From Dictyobacter vulcani (GTDB taxonomy: Bacteria; Chloroflexota; Ktedonobacteria; Ktedonobacterales; Ktedonobacteraceae): a stretch of DNA of 64,000 nucleotides. Positions 42,121 through 51,495 of this stretch are shown here, in pieces (within the stretch, counting starts at the first letter, position 1; every line of letters begins with the position of its first letter). The stretch is from NCBI RefSeq assembly GCF_008974265.1, contig NZ_BKZW01000001.1:2914001-2978000 (forward strand), read 5' to 3'. Under the pieces are notes generated by a model. That model saw only the letters and a list, made by a program, of their open reading frames with translations, made no database searches and had not been told where the DNA came from. The translations under genes were made by a program, and so were the position numbers.

Positions 42121-42381
42121 ATGTTGATCTCGATCCGGGTGGTGCCACGCAGTGGAAAAAATACTTTGGAATGGGAAGGTGAGGGACTAAAGGCGCGTTT
42201 AACGGCTCCCCCGGTGGAGGGAGCGGCTAATCAAGCTTTAATTGCCCTACTCTCCAGTCAACTGTCGATTCCAAAGCGGGCTATCACGATTGTGCGCGGG
42301 ATCACTGGCAGGCAGAAGGTGGTAGCTATTGAGCAACTCACTCCAGCAGAGATGGAGCAGAAGTTGCCGAAAAAAGAATGA
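42121..42381 (+). CDS. DUF167 (YggU) family protein
   Basis: An 86-residue small cytoplasmic protein. RVVPRSGKNTLEWEGEGLKARLTAPPVEGAANQALIALLS (in parts), with PPVEGAANQAL as the family signature. Function unknown in general; its fixed association with yggS and yggT suggests a common process. The IS element begins 10 nt after its stop. Confidence 0.93.
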   Translation: MLISIRVVPRSGKNTLEWEGEGLKARLTAPPVEGAANQALIALLSSQLSIPKRAITIVRGITGRQKVVAIEQLTPAEMEQKLPKKE

Positions 42382-42434
42382 CCGGCCAGTTAAAAACATG
42401 AGTCATCCCAGATTTTAGGGATGAGCTTGTGAAA

Positions 42435-42477
42435 GAAGCGAGCATTTCTCCTCAAGAAGTGGAGAAATGCTCGCTTC
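42435..42477 (-). terminator. Perfect 17-bp hairpin inside IS left end
   Basis: GAAGCGAGCATTTCTCC (42435-42451) and GGAGAAATGCTCGCTTC (42461-42477), 9-nt loop. It lies after the transposase 3' end and probably stops transcription at the IS boundary. Confidence 0.65.
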
Positions 42478-42753
42478 AGTTCTCTCCAAGAAAAGCGGTT
42501 GATGAAGTGCTTCTTGCTGGTGATCTCCTTCTCCTAGAAAACCAACGGGAGAAAAGAGAACAGAACGAAGACGTGTTCACACCAAGAGCATCACCTCGGT
42601 TTCCAGCGAGAAAACAGGCATCCATGTTTTGTGTGCGATCGCTCCATATGCTGGTTGCGATCGTTGTGCTGGATGAACACCGGTCACACGCCCCCGCGGT
42701 CAGGCAGTCCTGGCCATGGAATGGTTCAGCGGTGGTGCAGGCTCAACGCCTCA

Positions 42754-43671
42754 TCAGAGCATGGTCACCGAGACCGTTGGCTGGCCTCGGCCCGACAGGG
42801 ACTCCCAGTGCGGAGGCACACTTTGCCACAGCCGGCTCAGCGCCATGCGCATCCGCGCAAAGGGAGCATGAGCCTGTCGGCAATGGCGACCCGTTCGATG
42901 ACAGTAGCGGCGCAGCAGCCAGCGGCGCAAGAGCGTGTAAAACGGCGCCAGCAAGGTGAGCAGAAATGCGTACGCCAGTGCTGCCAGCAGCAAGAGTTTT
43001 TCCCGTGGTTCCCACTCCCACACACGGGGGCTTTGGAAGGCCAACTCACTTTTGTTCTCTTTCCAGGTTAATTCGATTTGCCAGCGACGGGCATACGCAA
43101 ACATGATCCTCCAAGCATCGTCCGCATTGGCGATCGGCTCAGCGGTGAGCAGATACCAAGGGAGGCCACCTTTGCGTCGGGCTACCACCAACCACAATGG
43201 TTGTTCACGATGGTCTGGGTGCGTAACGGGCAAAGCGAGAATGCTGGCCATGACCCACTGGTGACGACGGCAATCCCAGACCAGACGTTGTTGCCATCCC
43301 CGTTTGCCACGTGCGATTTTCCAGGCAGCGCGCCGTTGGCCTTGTTCATCCACCAGCTGATAGTCTTTTTTCCAACGCAATACAAAACGAAGCGAGAAGG
43401 CCACGAGCAAACCAAGCCAGAAACTGCTGGCGAAGCCTTGGTCAAAGACATGCATCACCTCGCGCCCCCAGAGCAGAACTCCTTGCAGCAACAGCTTGGC
43501 TTGCTCATCGCGTTTGAAGGAGGCACGCGCCCCGCGGCTGGTCCACCAGCGCATGCAGGCCAACGCTGGAGGGTCAGCCGACTGGTCGCAGCCCACCAGG
43601 ACTACCGCTAGCCAATGAAGGCCAGGCACAAAAATGGGGCCACGAGGCGGGGTGTAGTAGCCCTTCTTCAC
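42754..43671 (-). CDS. Transposase, C-terminal part (IS4-like)
   Basis: Catalytic C-terminal half of the DDE transposase. It begins GYYTPPRGPIFVPGLHWLAVVLVG, contains the second Asp in VFDQGFASSFWLG and the Glu in ARRWQIELTWKENKSELAFQ (the Y-x2-R-W-x-I-E-x6-K signature of the IS4 group). The GTG start overlaps the stop of the N-terminal frame by 4 nt (GTGA). One added base near 43686-43692 would join the two frames to read SSKAARLTHVKKGYY, so either a deletion or programmed frameshifting is involved. Confidence 0.85.
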   Translation of the reverse strand: MKKGYYTPPRGPIFVPGLHWLAVVLVGCDQSADPPALACMRWWTSRGARASFKRDEQAKLLLQGVLLWGREVMHVFDQGFASSFWLGLLVAFSLRFVLRWKKDYQLVDEQGQRRAAWKIARGKRGWQQRLVWDCRRHQWVMASILALPVTHPDHREQPLWLVVARRKGGLPWYLLTAEPIANADDAWRIMFAYARRWQIELTWKENKSELAFQSPRVWEWEPREKLLLLAALAYAFLLTLLAPFYTLLRRWLLRRYCHRTGRHCRQAHAPFARMRMALSRLWQSVPPHWESLSGRGQPTVSVTML

Positions 43672-44165
43672 ATGGGTAAGTCGAGCCGCGCCTTACTGGA
43701 GCGCACCGGACCAAGATCGTCAGAAGCGATACTTTCCGGCTTCTCCCAAGCGCTCTCATCCCAGAGCGCCAGCGCATCCATTCCAGCCTGTTTCCACGTC
43801 GCCAAACGTTGGGTGGCTCGATGCCAGAGATAGGATCGGATCAGCTCGGCAGACCATTTGGAACAATGCAACAGACGCGAAAGGCGCTTGGTGCCAGCTG
43901 GGGCTTTGTCTGGCGTGTCGAGATAGCCACCCATTTCTGAGAGGAGCAAGCCATTCACTCGATCACGGAAAGTCAAAATCACCACCACGGTTTGCAACAA
44001 CGTTCGCACGAGCCGCTTATCAATGCGGGTATCGACTTCGATGAGCAAGGGTGCAAGAAACTGAGCAAGACTCCCATACAATCCCTGGGCCATCTTGTCT
44101 GGAGGATATGGTGGAACTTGTGGCTCCTCAAGCCGTGTGAGATACTGAGAAGACATGAAAAACAC
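43668..44165 (-). CDS. Transposase, N-terminal part (IS4-like)
   Basis: N-terminal helical domain (LAPLLIEVDTRIDKRLVRTLLQTVVVILTFRDRVNGLLLSEMGGYL, in parts; TKRLSRLLHCSKWSAELIRSYLW) followed by the first catalytic Asp in DALALWDESAWEKPESI. The frame then runs out in RSSKARLDLPM. AGGAGG lies shortly before the ATG, just inside the right terminal repeat. Confidence 0.85.
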   Translation of the reverse strand: MFFMSSQYLTRLEEPQVPPYPPDKMAQGLYGSLAQFLAPLLIEVDTRIDKRLVRTLLQTVVVILTFRDRVNGLLLSEMGGYLDTPDKAPAGTKRLSRLLHCSKWSAELIRSYLWHRATQRLATWKQAGMDALALWDESAWEKPESIASDDLGPVRSSKARLDLPM

Positions 44166-44271
44166 CTCCTGGATTGACTGAATATTCGTTACTTTCTTCA
44201 GTCTCTCTCGGAAGGTGTCTTTTTACAAGCCCGACCTTAAAATTCGGGATGACTCATGTTTTTAGTTGAAC

Positions 44272-47136
44272 TTATTTGACCAGGAAAGTACCTGCACCAA
44301 GGGCGTTTTCCATGTGGACACGACCCATGTCATCAAAGTAGAGAACAATCACGGCCTTATCGACGGGATCGCCGTTTTGACCGAAGGTAATTTGTCCACT
44401 GACTCCTTGCAGTCCCGAGATTTTTGTCAGGGCTTGCTGTAGATCGGTACTTTTTAACGTGGTTCCCCCATTAAGCGCCTGTTTGGCGCTGGTGAGTAAG
44501 GCCAGCATGGCGTCATAAGAGAGGATAACGTTATTGGTTGGTCTGATATAGCCATAGACCGCAGCTGGCTTTGTTCCCTTATAGTCGGCGATATAATCCT
44601 GGAAGAAAGCCGGCTTTTTTGAGCTCTGATTGAGTATATCCCATTCATCGGGATAGGCAAAAGCGGTGAAGTGCATGCGATAAAGATCCTGATGGGCGCT
44701 GGCAGGATACCCTCCCAGTTCATAAAGTGCATCGCCACCCAGAATCTCTGTCTTTGCCAGTTGTGGATAATTGTGAATGTCAGCCAGTAAGGTACCCATG
44801 TCATTTGAATAACCAGCAAAATAGATCATACCTGGATCTGTGGTAAGCTTCTGGAGACCAGCAATGATTGATGCTTTGTTATCTTTATGATACTTAATCA
44901 CATCAGTGACCTGGCCGCCAATATTGGTTGCCGCAAAGGCGTTCTGGAAATCGCTGCCAAGGCTCTGACTGTATGAATCTCCATCATCCATAAACACAAC
45001 GGCTTTTTGCAACTTCAGTTTATTTTTTGCATAGGTTGCGGCTACGCTGGCTTCGGTCAGGTTAGATGGCGAGACGCGGAAAAAGTAGGGCGAGCGACCA
45101 CTTAAGGTATCGCTAGAGGCGGTAGCCGAAACCATTGGTATATGGTTCGCAGTCAGTATATCGGCGGCATTCTCAGCATGTGAGCTGAAGGACCAGCCCA
45201 TCACACCAGCAATAGTATGATCTTTGGCAGCCGCCTGTACAATCTGATTGGCAACCGTCGTGGCATTTCCTGAGTCGCTACCCGTGTTGGCGATAATCAG
45301 GCGTATTTGAACGCTGCCGAGCGTATTTTTACTGTTCCATTCGTGCTGGGCAACGTATGCACCTTGCAGATTATCATGACCCACGCCAGCATTTGTACCG
45401 GTGAGAATTGTGCCAACCACAAAGGTCACATAGGGATTGCCAGAAGACATTACACGCAGATTCTCCTGATAGATATGTGCTTCAGCATCGCTGGAATCGC
45501 TATTGATGGCACCATTCCAGTATGTTCCGGCCTGGCTTTTGTTGCCCTGTGCCATTGCCTGGATCGCCTTCGCTTTATAATCTGCATTTGTGCGCTGGGT
45601 ATCAAAGGCATAGTTACCATCGCTTAAGCCAATCGCCTCGCCTTTGATAGTGGTAACACTGATCGGATTGCTATTATTTTGTCCACCACCTGCATTGGTC
45701 TTGCCAGTATTCCCGATTGGTTGGGCGCCACCTCCCGGTGGTGTGGGGGTACCCAGATGTGGAAGGACAAAGATGAGAGCACCGATAATAATGAGTACTA
45801 CCACCAGGAGCAGGAAGCTCCAGAGAATATAGTTGTTGTCTTTCCTGGGTTGCATCCGGGCGGGAGGATACATTCCCCCCATTTGCTGTTGCTGCTGTTG
45901 CCGCAGTGGTCTGGGTTGCTGGACCTGATTGCTGGCCTGCGATCTTATTGAACTGTGGGCTGGCTGATTAGCTGCACTATAGCCAGTGGCATAAGCTGGA
46001 CCAGCGTTGTTGGCCGGTGCTGGACTGGCCGGTGCCTTTGGTGGGGTTGCTAATGGACGCGATGAGCCTAGCAAGTAAGAACTGGTATCCCCATTGGCAT
46101 GAAAGCGTTGCTGTAATAAGCTATCGACCTCCCGCTTCATTGCGCCTGCATTCTGAAAACGTTTATTGACATCAATCGTCAACGCCTTGTCCAGGATGCG
46201 CTCCAACTCAGGAGACAACTGGGGATTCAAGCTTCGCACCTTCGGATAATTAAAAGGTGGATAATTGCGTGGATCGCGATTCGTGACCAGATGATGTATC
46301 GTGGCAGCCAGCGCATAGAGATCCGAGCGTGGATCAGCGTTGCCTTGATATTGTTCTGGTGGTGCATACCCGGGTGTTCCCAGTGCCGTTGTCTGTTTGC
46401 GTTTGGCATGCTTGGCTTCATCTGCACGGGCAATACCGAAGTCTACCAGCCGGGCTCGTTTATCCCGATTGCTGATAATAATATTGGCTGGCTTAATATC
46501 ACGGTGAACAATGGCTGGTTTCTGTTCTCCCAGGTATTCCAGGATATCGAGGACCTGTGCCATATAGGTCAGAGCCTCTTGTTCGGCCATCGGCTTATTT
46601 GTGCGTTCCATATAGTCTTCGAGATTTTCACCTGGTGCATATTCTTGCACCATATAATAGCGTGATCCTTCCTGAAAACTATCGGTAACGGTTGGAATCA
46701 GAGGATGATCCAGGCTGGCGAGCGTATCAACCTCACGTTCAAAGTTACGCTCATCCTCCCGGCGCTGTTCAGGATCATTTTCATCTGAAATCAGTTCTTT
46801 AATGACCACCCGCTTATTAGAAACGCGTGTATCGCGTGCCAGAACGGCTGCGCCCATGCCACCTTGTCCCAGTACCTGTTCAACCACATAACGGCCATTC
46901 TGGAGTTTGGCGTTAGGGGCCAGGGTGCTGGATACACCATGGCCTCCTCCTGTTGTCGTACCAGTACCGCCGCTATTGCTACCTGCTATCTGTGTTGGGG
47001 CGGTCATTGGCTGCTTGTTTGGTTTTGCCTGCGCAACTACCGTTTGATTGCCAGCTGTTGCGTCTAAATAACCACCACAATTGGCACAAAAGGTTTCATC
47101 TGCCTGATTATCTGTACCGCAAAAAGGACATTTCAT
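44272..47136 (-). CDS. Receptor-like Ser/Thr kinase with solute-binding domain
   Basis: A 954-residue transmembrane kinase. N-terminal zinc ribbon CPFCGTDN...FCANCG (3-20), Hanks kinase at about 82-345 with VIK (Lys113), HRDIKPAN (Asp213) and DFG (Asp232), a Pro/Gln-rich juxtamembrane region including QQQQQQ (413-418), a single helix (436-460), then an extracellular branched-chain-amino-acid-type periplasmic-binding fold from about 568 (PYVTFVVGTILTGTNAGVGHDNLQGAYVAQ) to the end. The outside domain likely senses an amino acid or small ligand and controls the inside kinase (inference). The paralogue at 47235 is immediately upstream. Confidence 0.93.
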   Translation of the reverse strand: MKCPFCGTDNQADETFCANCGGYLDATAGNQTVVAQAKPNKQPMTAPTQIAGSNSGGTGTTTGGGHGVSSTLAPNAKLQNGRYVVEQVLGQGGMGAAVLARDTRVSNKRVVIKELISDENDPEQRREDERNFEREVDTLASLDHPLIPTVTDSFQEGSRYYMVQEYAPGENLEDYMERTNKPMAEQEALTYMAQVLDILEYLGEQKPAIVHRDIKPANIIISNRDKRARLVDFGIARADEAKHAKRKQTTALGTPGYAPPEQYQGNADPRSDLYALAATIHHLVTNRDPRNYPPFNYPKVRSLNPQLSPELERILDKALTIDVNKRFQNAGAMKREVDSLLQQRFHANGDTSSYLLGSSRPLATPPKAPASPAPANNAGPAYATGYSAANQPAHSSIRSQASNQVQQPRPLRQQQQQQMGGMYPPARMQPRKDNNYILWSFLLLVVVLIIIGALIFVLPHLGTPTPPGGGAQPIGNTGKTNAGGGQNNSNPISVTTIKGEAIGLSDGNYAFDTQRTNADYKAKAIQAMAQGNKSQAGTYWNGAINSDSSDAEAHIYQENLRVMSSGNPYVTFVVGTILTGTNAGVGHDNLQGAYVAQHEWNSKNTLGSVQIRLIIANTGSDSGNATTVANQIVQAAAKDHTIAGVMGWSFSSHAENAADILTANHIPMVSATASSDTLSGRSPYFFRVSPSNLTEASVAATYAKNKLKLQKAVVFMDDGDSYSQSLGSDFQNAFAATNIGGQVTDVIKYHKDNKASIIAGLQKLTTDPGMIYFAGYSNDMGTLLADIHNYPQLAKTEILGGDALYELGGYPASAHQDLYRMHFTAFAYPDEWDILNQSSKKPAFFQDYIADYKGTKPAAVYGYIRPTNNVILSYDAMLALLTSAKQALNGGTTLKSTDLQQALTKISGLQGVSGQITFGQNGDPVDKAVIVLYFDDMGRVHMENALGAGTFLVK

Positions 47137-47196
47137 AGTCGTGCCTATTATTCCAATCTCGTAGCTACAAAGAATGTTGTGATCATATTATACAAT

Positions 47197-47226
47197 CTCA
47201 ATCTCGATCTCGATCTCGATCTCGAT
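47197..47226. repeat. Hexanucleotide repeat between kinase paralogues
   Basis: CTCAAT followed by four CTCGAT units (47197-47226). It lies 8 nt beyond the stop of the upstream kinase (47235) and 60 nt before the ATG of the downstream one, so copy number changes would alter the spacing or the leader. Confidence 0.85.
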
Positions 47227-47234
47227 TTTAATTT

Positions 47235-50060
47235 CTACTTCAAAAAGCGGCCAAGTGGCGTCGGATCCATATGGATGCGCCCCATAGAGTCAGTGTATAA
47301 GACTAGAATTGTCTTTTCCACTGGATCTCCATTTGGTCCAAGGTTGATTTGTCCGCTCACTCCTTGAATACTATTTGCGCCATTGATTTTTAGCAAGGCC
47401 TGCCGTAGATCTTGAGGTGTCGGTTGTTTTTTTCCTGTATTCAAGGCCATATTGTACGCAGTAAGCAAGGTAACGGTTGCATCATAGGAGAGAATAACAT
47501 CATTGGCCGCGCGCGTATAGCCATAGGCGCCACCTGGATGTTGTCCATCAGGATTAAAGGCTGCTGAATATTCAGAAAAGAATATTGGCTTCTGTGCGCT
47601 TAACTTGAAGACATCCCATTCGTCAGGATAAGCAAATGATGTGAAGCGCAAACGATTGAAGTTTGCTCGTGCGCTACTCTGGTAGCCTCCTAACTGGTAC
47701 AGCGCATCGCCACCCATAATTGGTAAATTACCAGGAGGGAGATTGCTGAGTACTGTACTGACATCAGTGGCGTAACCAGAGAAGTAGATCATATCAACTT
47801 TTTGCGTTAATGTATCCCGAATGGCTTTAGCAATACTGTTCTGGTTGCCAATGGTGTACTGCTCCTTGATTATCTTGTTTTTGTCTACACCCTCAAATTG
47901 CTGACGGAAATCCTCAGCCAGACTCTGGCTATAACTATCGCTGGGATCATAGAACATGGCGACGGTTTTGGCATGTAGATCCTTCTCGGCATAGAGCGCT
48001 CCCTGGATCCCCTGTTGTTTATTGTTAGGTGCGACCCGGAAAAAGTAAGGTGATGCATTGATGAGTGCATCGCTGGATGCGGTTTGAGAAACCATTGGGA
48101 TCTGACCCTTACTTAAGGTCTGGATTGCGGCCTGAGTACGGCCACTGTATGGCCAGCCCATCACTCCTACAAAGGTAGGATCTGCTTGCTGCAAGCGTAC
48201 GATTTGTTGTGTGACCTGGGGGACATAATCTGTCTTGCTACCAGAGTTAGCGATCAGCAGGCGGACCAATGTGCCATTGGCGAGCCGGGCCGAGTCATTG
48301 AATTCCTTTTGCGCGACATAAGCTCCCTGTAAATCTTCCCTGCCCGTACCAACCTGATCGCCACTAAGCATGGTTGCGACTACCAGTGTTACATAGGGGG
48401 TTCCTGAATTGATGACGCGAATATCCTCTTTATAGATGAGTGCCTCGGCATCATTAGAGGTCTGGCTTGTGGCCTCATTGAGGAAGGAGGTAGCCGCATT
48501 AGGATTATCTTTATGCTGTTTGAGTTGTTGGGCTGCCTGCGTTTTCAACGAACCGTCTGCCAGCGTTGTATCAATGGCAACCGTTCCATCACTAATCCCG
48601 ATTGGCTCTCCATTCATCATCGTGACCCCGATACCATTATCTGCCGTTTTATTTGCGCCCAGATAGCTATAGGTTGCAAATAAGCCGGCCCCGATGAGCA
48701 AGAACACCAGTAGCAAGATCAAGAAGATTAATCCAGTACGGCGTTTTTTCGGGGGGCGCTGATAGTTTGGCTGTGGTTGGTATTGTCCCAACTGAGGTTG
48801 TGATGATGGATATGGCGTGACCGGATTTGGTACCGGCTGATAAGCATAGTTTGGCCCAGATTGATTGTTTATGTTTGGTAACGGCTGAACCGGCGTCATG
48901 AGCGGTCCACCTATGCCGACAAATGGCGTGACTGGTGGCGGTGGGGGCAGACCAGCCGATATCTGAGATTGTTGGGTTACTTGAGATGATGGATTTGGAC
49001 CAGCTACTTGTGTCATCGTCTGGCCTGGATTAGATGTGGGATTTGGGTTTGTGAGCGCACGCATAGGACCCGAGGTACCCAGAGTATAACTATCGAGATT
49101 CCCTGAGATACCAAAACGTTGTCGTAGGAGCGTGTCAATTTCCTGCTTCATAGTAGTGGCACTTTGAAAGCGTTGATTAATATCATTATTAAGCGCTTTG
49201 GTCAGGATTCCCTCAATCTCGGGTGAGAGTTGGGGATTGAGTGAGCGTGCCGCTGAATAATAAAAAGGCGGGTAATTGCGTGGATCGCGGTTGGTTAATA
49301 TATGGTGCAGTGTTGCCGCCAGTGCATAGAGATCCGAGCGTGGATCGGCATTGCCTTGATATTGCTCAGGTGGAGCATATCCTGGTGTTCCTAATGCTGA
49401 GGTCTGTTTGCGTTGCGCGTTTTTTATCTCTTCGGCCCTGGCAATGCCAAAGTCGACCAGGTGTGCCCGGCGATCTTTAGAGCCGATGATAATATTCGCG
49501 GGCTTGATATCTCGATGCACAATAGGTGGCATTTGCTGTGATAAATAATCAAGTACATCGAGTATTTCAGATGCACAGATCAACGCATCCCGTTCTGGCA
49601 TGGGCTGTTGAAGACGATTCAGGCGTTCCTCAAGGTTTTCGCCATCCACATATTCTTGCACCATAAAGTAGCGCGTGCCCTCTTGGAAATGATCTGTGAC
49701 ATTCGGTACCAGTGGATGATCAATGTGCGCCAGCGTGGCTACTTCGCGCTTGAAATTGCGCACGTCTTCTAAGCGTCTATCTTGATCCACATTATCGGAA
49801 ATTAATTCTTTAATAACTACAGGTTTACTGTCCAGGCGAATATCTGTCGCGAGTAGTGCTGCTCCCATACCGCCCTGGCCAAGAATCTTTTTTACTACGT
49901 AACGGCCACCCTGAAGGCGTGAGCCCGAGCTTAAAGAACTTGATACTACGGTCCCGCTATTTGAAGGCGTAGATGTTGATGGTGAAGTTACGTTGTTCCC
50001 GCAATTCCCGCAAAAACGCACACCATTCCGAAGTTCTGTGCCGCAGTAAGGACAATTCAT
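47235..50060 (-). CDS. Receptor-like Ser/Thr kinase with solute-binding domain (paralogue)
   Basis: Same architecture as the gene at 44272: zinc ribbon CPYCGTEL...FCGNCG (3-20), kinase (52-315) with VIK (Lys84), HRDIKPAN (Asp184), DFG (Asp203), a long Pro/Gln/Asn-rich linker, one helix (443-466), and an extracellular periplasmic-binding fold (YVTLVVATMLSGDQVGTGREDLQGAYVAQ) to the end. The kinase and binding domains are closely alike between copies, while the linker and the residues lining the binding fold differ, so they may see different ligands. 941 residues. The ATG is the probable start. Confidence 0.93.
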   Translation of the reverse strand: MNCPYCGTELRNGVRFCGNCGNNVTSPSTSTPSNSGTVVSSSLSSGSRLQGGRYVVKKILGQGGMGAALLATDIRLDSKPVVIKELISDNVDQDRRLEDVRNFKREVATLAHIDHPLVPNVTDHFQEGTRYFMVQEYVDGENLEERLNRLQQPMPERDALICASEILDVLDYLSQQMPPIVHRDIKPANIIIGSKDRRAHLVDFGIARAEEIKNAQRKQTSALGTPGYAPPEQYQGNADPRSDLYALAATLHHILTNRDPRNYPPFYYSAARSLNPQLSPEIEGILTKALNNDINQRFQSATTMKQEIDTLLRQRFGISGNLDSYTLGTSGPMRALTNPNPTSNPGQTMTQVAGPNPSSQVTQQSQISAGLPPPPPVTPFVGIGGPLMTPVQPLPNINNQSGPNYAYQPVPNPVTPYPSSQPQLGQYQPQPNYQRPPKKRRTGLIFLILLLVFLLIGAGLFATYSYLGANKTADNGIGVTMMNGEPIGISDGTVAIDTTLADGSLKTQAAQQLKQHKDNPNAATSFLNEATSQTSNDAEALIYKEDIRVINSGTPYVTLVVATMLSGDQVGTGREDLQGAYVAQKEFNDSARLANGTLVRLLIANSGSKTDYVPQVTQQIVRLQQADPTFVGVMGWPYSGRTQAAIQTLSKGQIPMVSQTASSDALINASPYFFRVAPNNKQQGIQGALYAEKDLHAKTVAMFYDPSDSYSQSLAEDFRQQFEGVDKNKIIKEQYTIGNQNSIAKAIRDTLTQKVDMIYFSGYATDVSTVLSNLPPGNLPIMGGDALYQLGGYQSSARANFNRLRFTSFAYPDEWDVFKLSAQKPIFFSEYSAAFNPDGQHPGGAYGYTRAANDVILSYDATVTLLTAYNMALNTGKKQPTPQDLRQALLKINGANSIQGVSGQINLGPNGDPVEKTILVLYTDSMGRIHMDPTPLGRFLK

Positions 50061-50504
50061 CTTTCTGCCTGCCTTCTAAGACGAAAACAAGATGTTGCTT
50101 TCATCTTGCAATGGTAATAACTCTCCAATGCATAATTCACATATGTTACGGCATGTCAGCTCTTATCTGTCCAATTAACCTGATCATGTAGAATTGGATT
50201 CATCTAACATCTATGAAAGACGTTAAAAAGAGTCATCTACAAAATAAGACCAAAATAAATTCTTTAGATGGACAATTGATAGGCTGTCTTCTATTGACAT
50301 GTCTCTGATTTTTCCAGGATTAAAAATAAGTATTGCTTCACTCTTGATCGTAAGGAGAACAGAAAAGATCTGTAGCTTCTTGTATACACGAGTAGAAAAA
50401 TTATACTAGGTTTCTGGATAGAAGTCGAGCACCGCACGATGCAAACAGGCATGTTACTATTACATACGTAATCTTACCTGAAAAGTTAAAATGAGGGCTG
50501 GGAA
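50061..50504. other. Intergenic region, no gene seen
   Basis: About 440 bp between the kinase paralogue and the rhodanese terminator, AT-rich. The kinase promoter should lie here on the minus strand, but no good -35/-10 was identified. Confidence 0.4.
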
Positions 50505-50544
50505 CAAAAAAAGACCCTGCTCGAACAATGTCGTTAGCAGGGTC
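50505..50544 (-). terminator. Terminator of rhodanese gene
   Basis: On the minus strand GACCCTGCT (50544-50536) pairs perfectly with AGCAGGGTC (50521-50513), 14-nt loop, then seven Ts (50512-50506). Confidence 0.9.
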
Positions 50545-50584
50545 AAAATGTACAGGGACAAAATATTCTATCCCTACAAAGGAT

Positions 50585-51427
50585 TTAGCGCTCGATTGGT
50601 GAGCGGACAAGACTGCCCCATTCGGTCCAGGAACCATCATAGTTGCGGACATTTTTGAAGCCTAACAAGCGAGTCAACACAAACCATGTGTGAGCTGAAC
50701 GCTCACCGATGCGGCAGTAAGAGACCACATTCTTATCTGGTGTGATGTCTTTGTTTTTGTAGATTTCGCTCAACTCTTCGGCTGATTTAAAGGTGCCGTC
50801 AGCATTGGCTGTCACTGCCCAGGGAATATTTTTAGCGCCTGGGATATGACCGGCACGCTGTGCACCCTCCTGGGGATAGTTGACCATGTGCAGTAATTCA
50901 CCACTGTACTCCTGTGGCGAGCGCACATCAATCAGGCGAACATTGGTGTCGTTTAATCCGGCCAGAACCTGATCGCGGAATGCACGAATGCTCTCATCAG
51001 CAGGCTGGGCATGGTAGGTGGTAGCTGCGTAATGAGGTACCTCTTTTGTGTATGGGCGGCCCTCAGCCTCCCACTTTGTGCGGCCACCATTGAGGAGCTT
51101 CAGATTTTTATGGCCGTACTGGGTGAACAACCAGTATGAGTAAGCAGCGTACCAGTTGTTGCGATCACCATAGAGCACGATGGTTGTGTCGTTGGTAATA
51201 CCCCATTTGCTGAAAAGCTTCTCAAGCCCTTCCTGGTCAACAAAGTCGCGACTCAGGGGATTCTGGACATCAACGTGCCAGTCGAGTTTAACTGCTCCTG
51301 GAATGTGGCCGATTTCGTACAGCAGTACGTCTTCATCGGCTTCAATCAAGCGAACATTGGAATCATTTAAATGGTCTGCAACCCAACTTGAATCGACAAG
51401 TGCCTCGGGATGTGCATACTCAGACAT
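50585..51427 (-). CDS. Thiosulfate/3-mercaptopyruvate sulfurtransferase
   Basis: Two-domain rhodanese of 280 residues. The N-terminal domain (to about 130) lacks the active cysteine; the C-terminal one (from about 150) holds [13 protein letters not shown], with the persulfide cysteine Cys238 and the CRIGER loop typical of thiosulfate sulfurtransferases. Family marks [11 protein letters not shown] and [11 protein letters not shown] are present. ATG 51427 is chosen because AGGAGG lies 8 nt upstream; an upstream in-frame start at 51466 overlaps the leader. It has its own promoter and terminator. Confidence 0.94.
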   Translation of the reverse strand: MSEYAHPEALVDSSWVADHLNDSNVRLIEADEDVLLYEIGHIPGAVKLDWHVDVQNPLSRDFVDQEGLEKLFSKWGITNDTTIVLYGDRNNWYAAYSYWLFTQYGHKNLKLLNGGRTKWEAEGRPYTKEVPHYAATTYHAQPADESIRAFRDQVLAGLNDTNVRLIDVRSPQEYSGELLHMVNYPQEGAQRAGHIPGAKNIPWAVTANADGTFKSAEELSEIYKNKDITPDKNVVSYCRIGERSAHTWFVLTRLLGFKNVRNYDGSWTEWGSLVRSPIER

Positions 51428-51495
51428 ATGTCTGGCCTCCTTGTAATCAGCTTCTATTGTTGACATAGTTGATCAATATTCAAAACTTCTACTGT

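Larger units (their letters stand above)
42391..44264. mobile_element. IS4-like insertion sequence, 1.87 kb
   Basis: Terminal inverted repeats: left from 42391 (TAAAAACATGAGTCATCCC), right ending at 44264, exact complement over 19 nt and then imperfect to about 40 nt (GCTTGT near 42425 and its partner at 44226). Two transposase frames fill the minus strand. No target-site duplication could be identified: flanks are ..GGCCAGT and GTTGAAC... It lies 8 nt from the 3' end of the kinase gene at 44272 and 10 nt from yggU, so neither is broken. IS4 assignment rests on the DDE arrangement with WDES and RRWQIELTWKENK. Confidence 0.88.

Noticed and set aside
42429-42959. A 176-residue plus-strand frame at the IS left end
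   Set aside because: It starts inside the hairpin and reads antisense to the transposase; composition is that of a shadow frame.
47179-47367. Plus-strand frame reading LDLDLDLDF from the hexamer repeat
   Set aside because: It is a product of the CTCGAT repeat in one frame and overlaps the kinase gene antisense.
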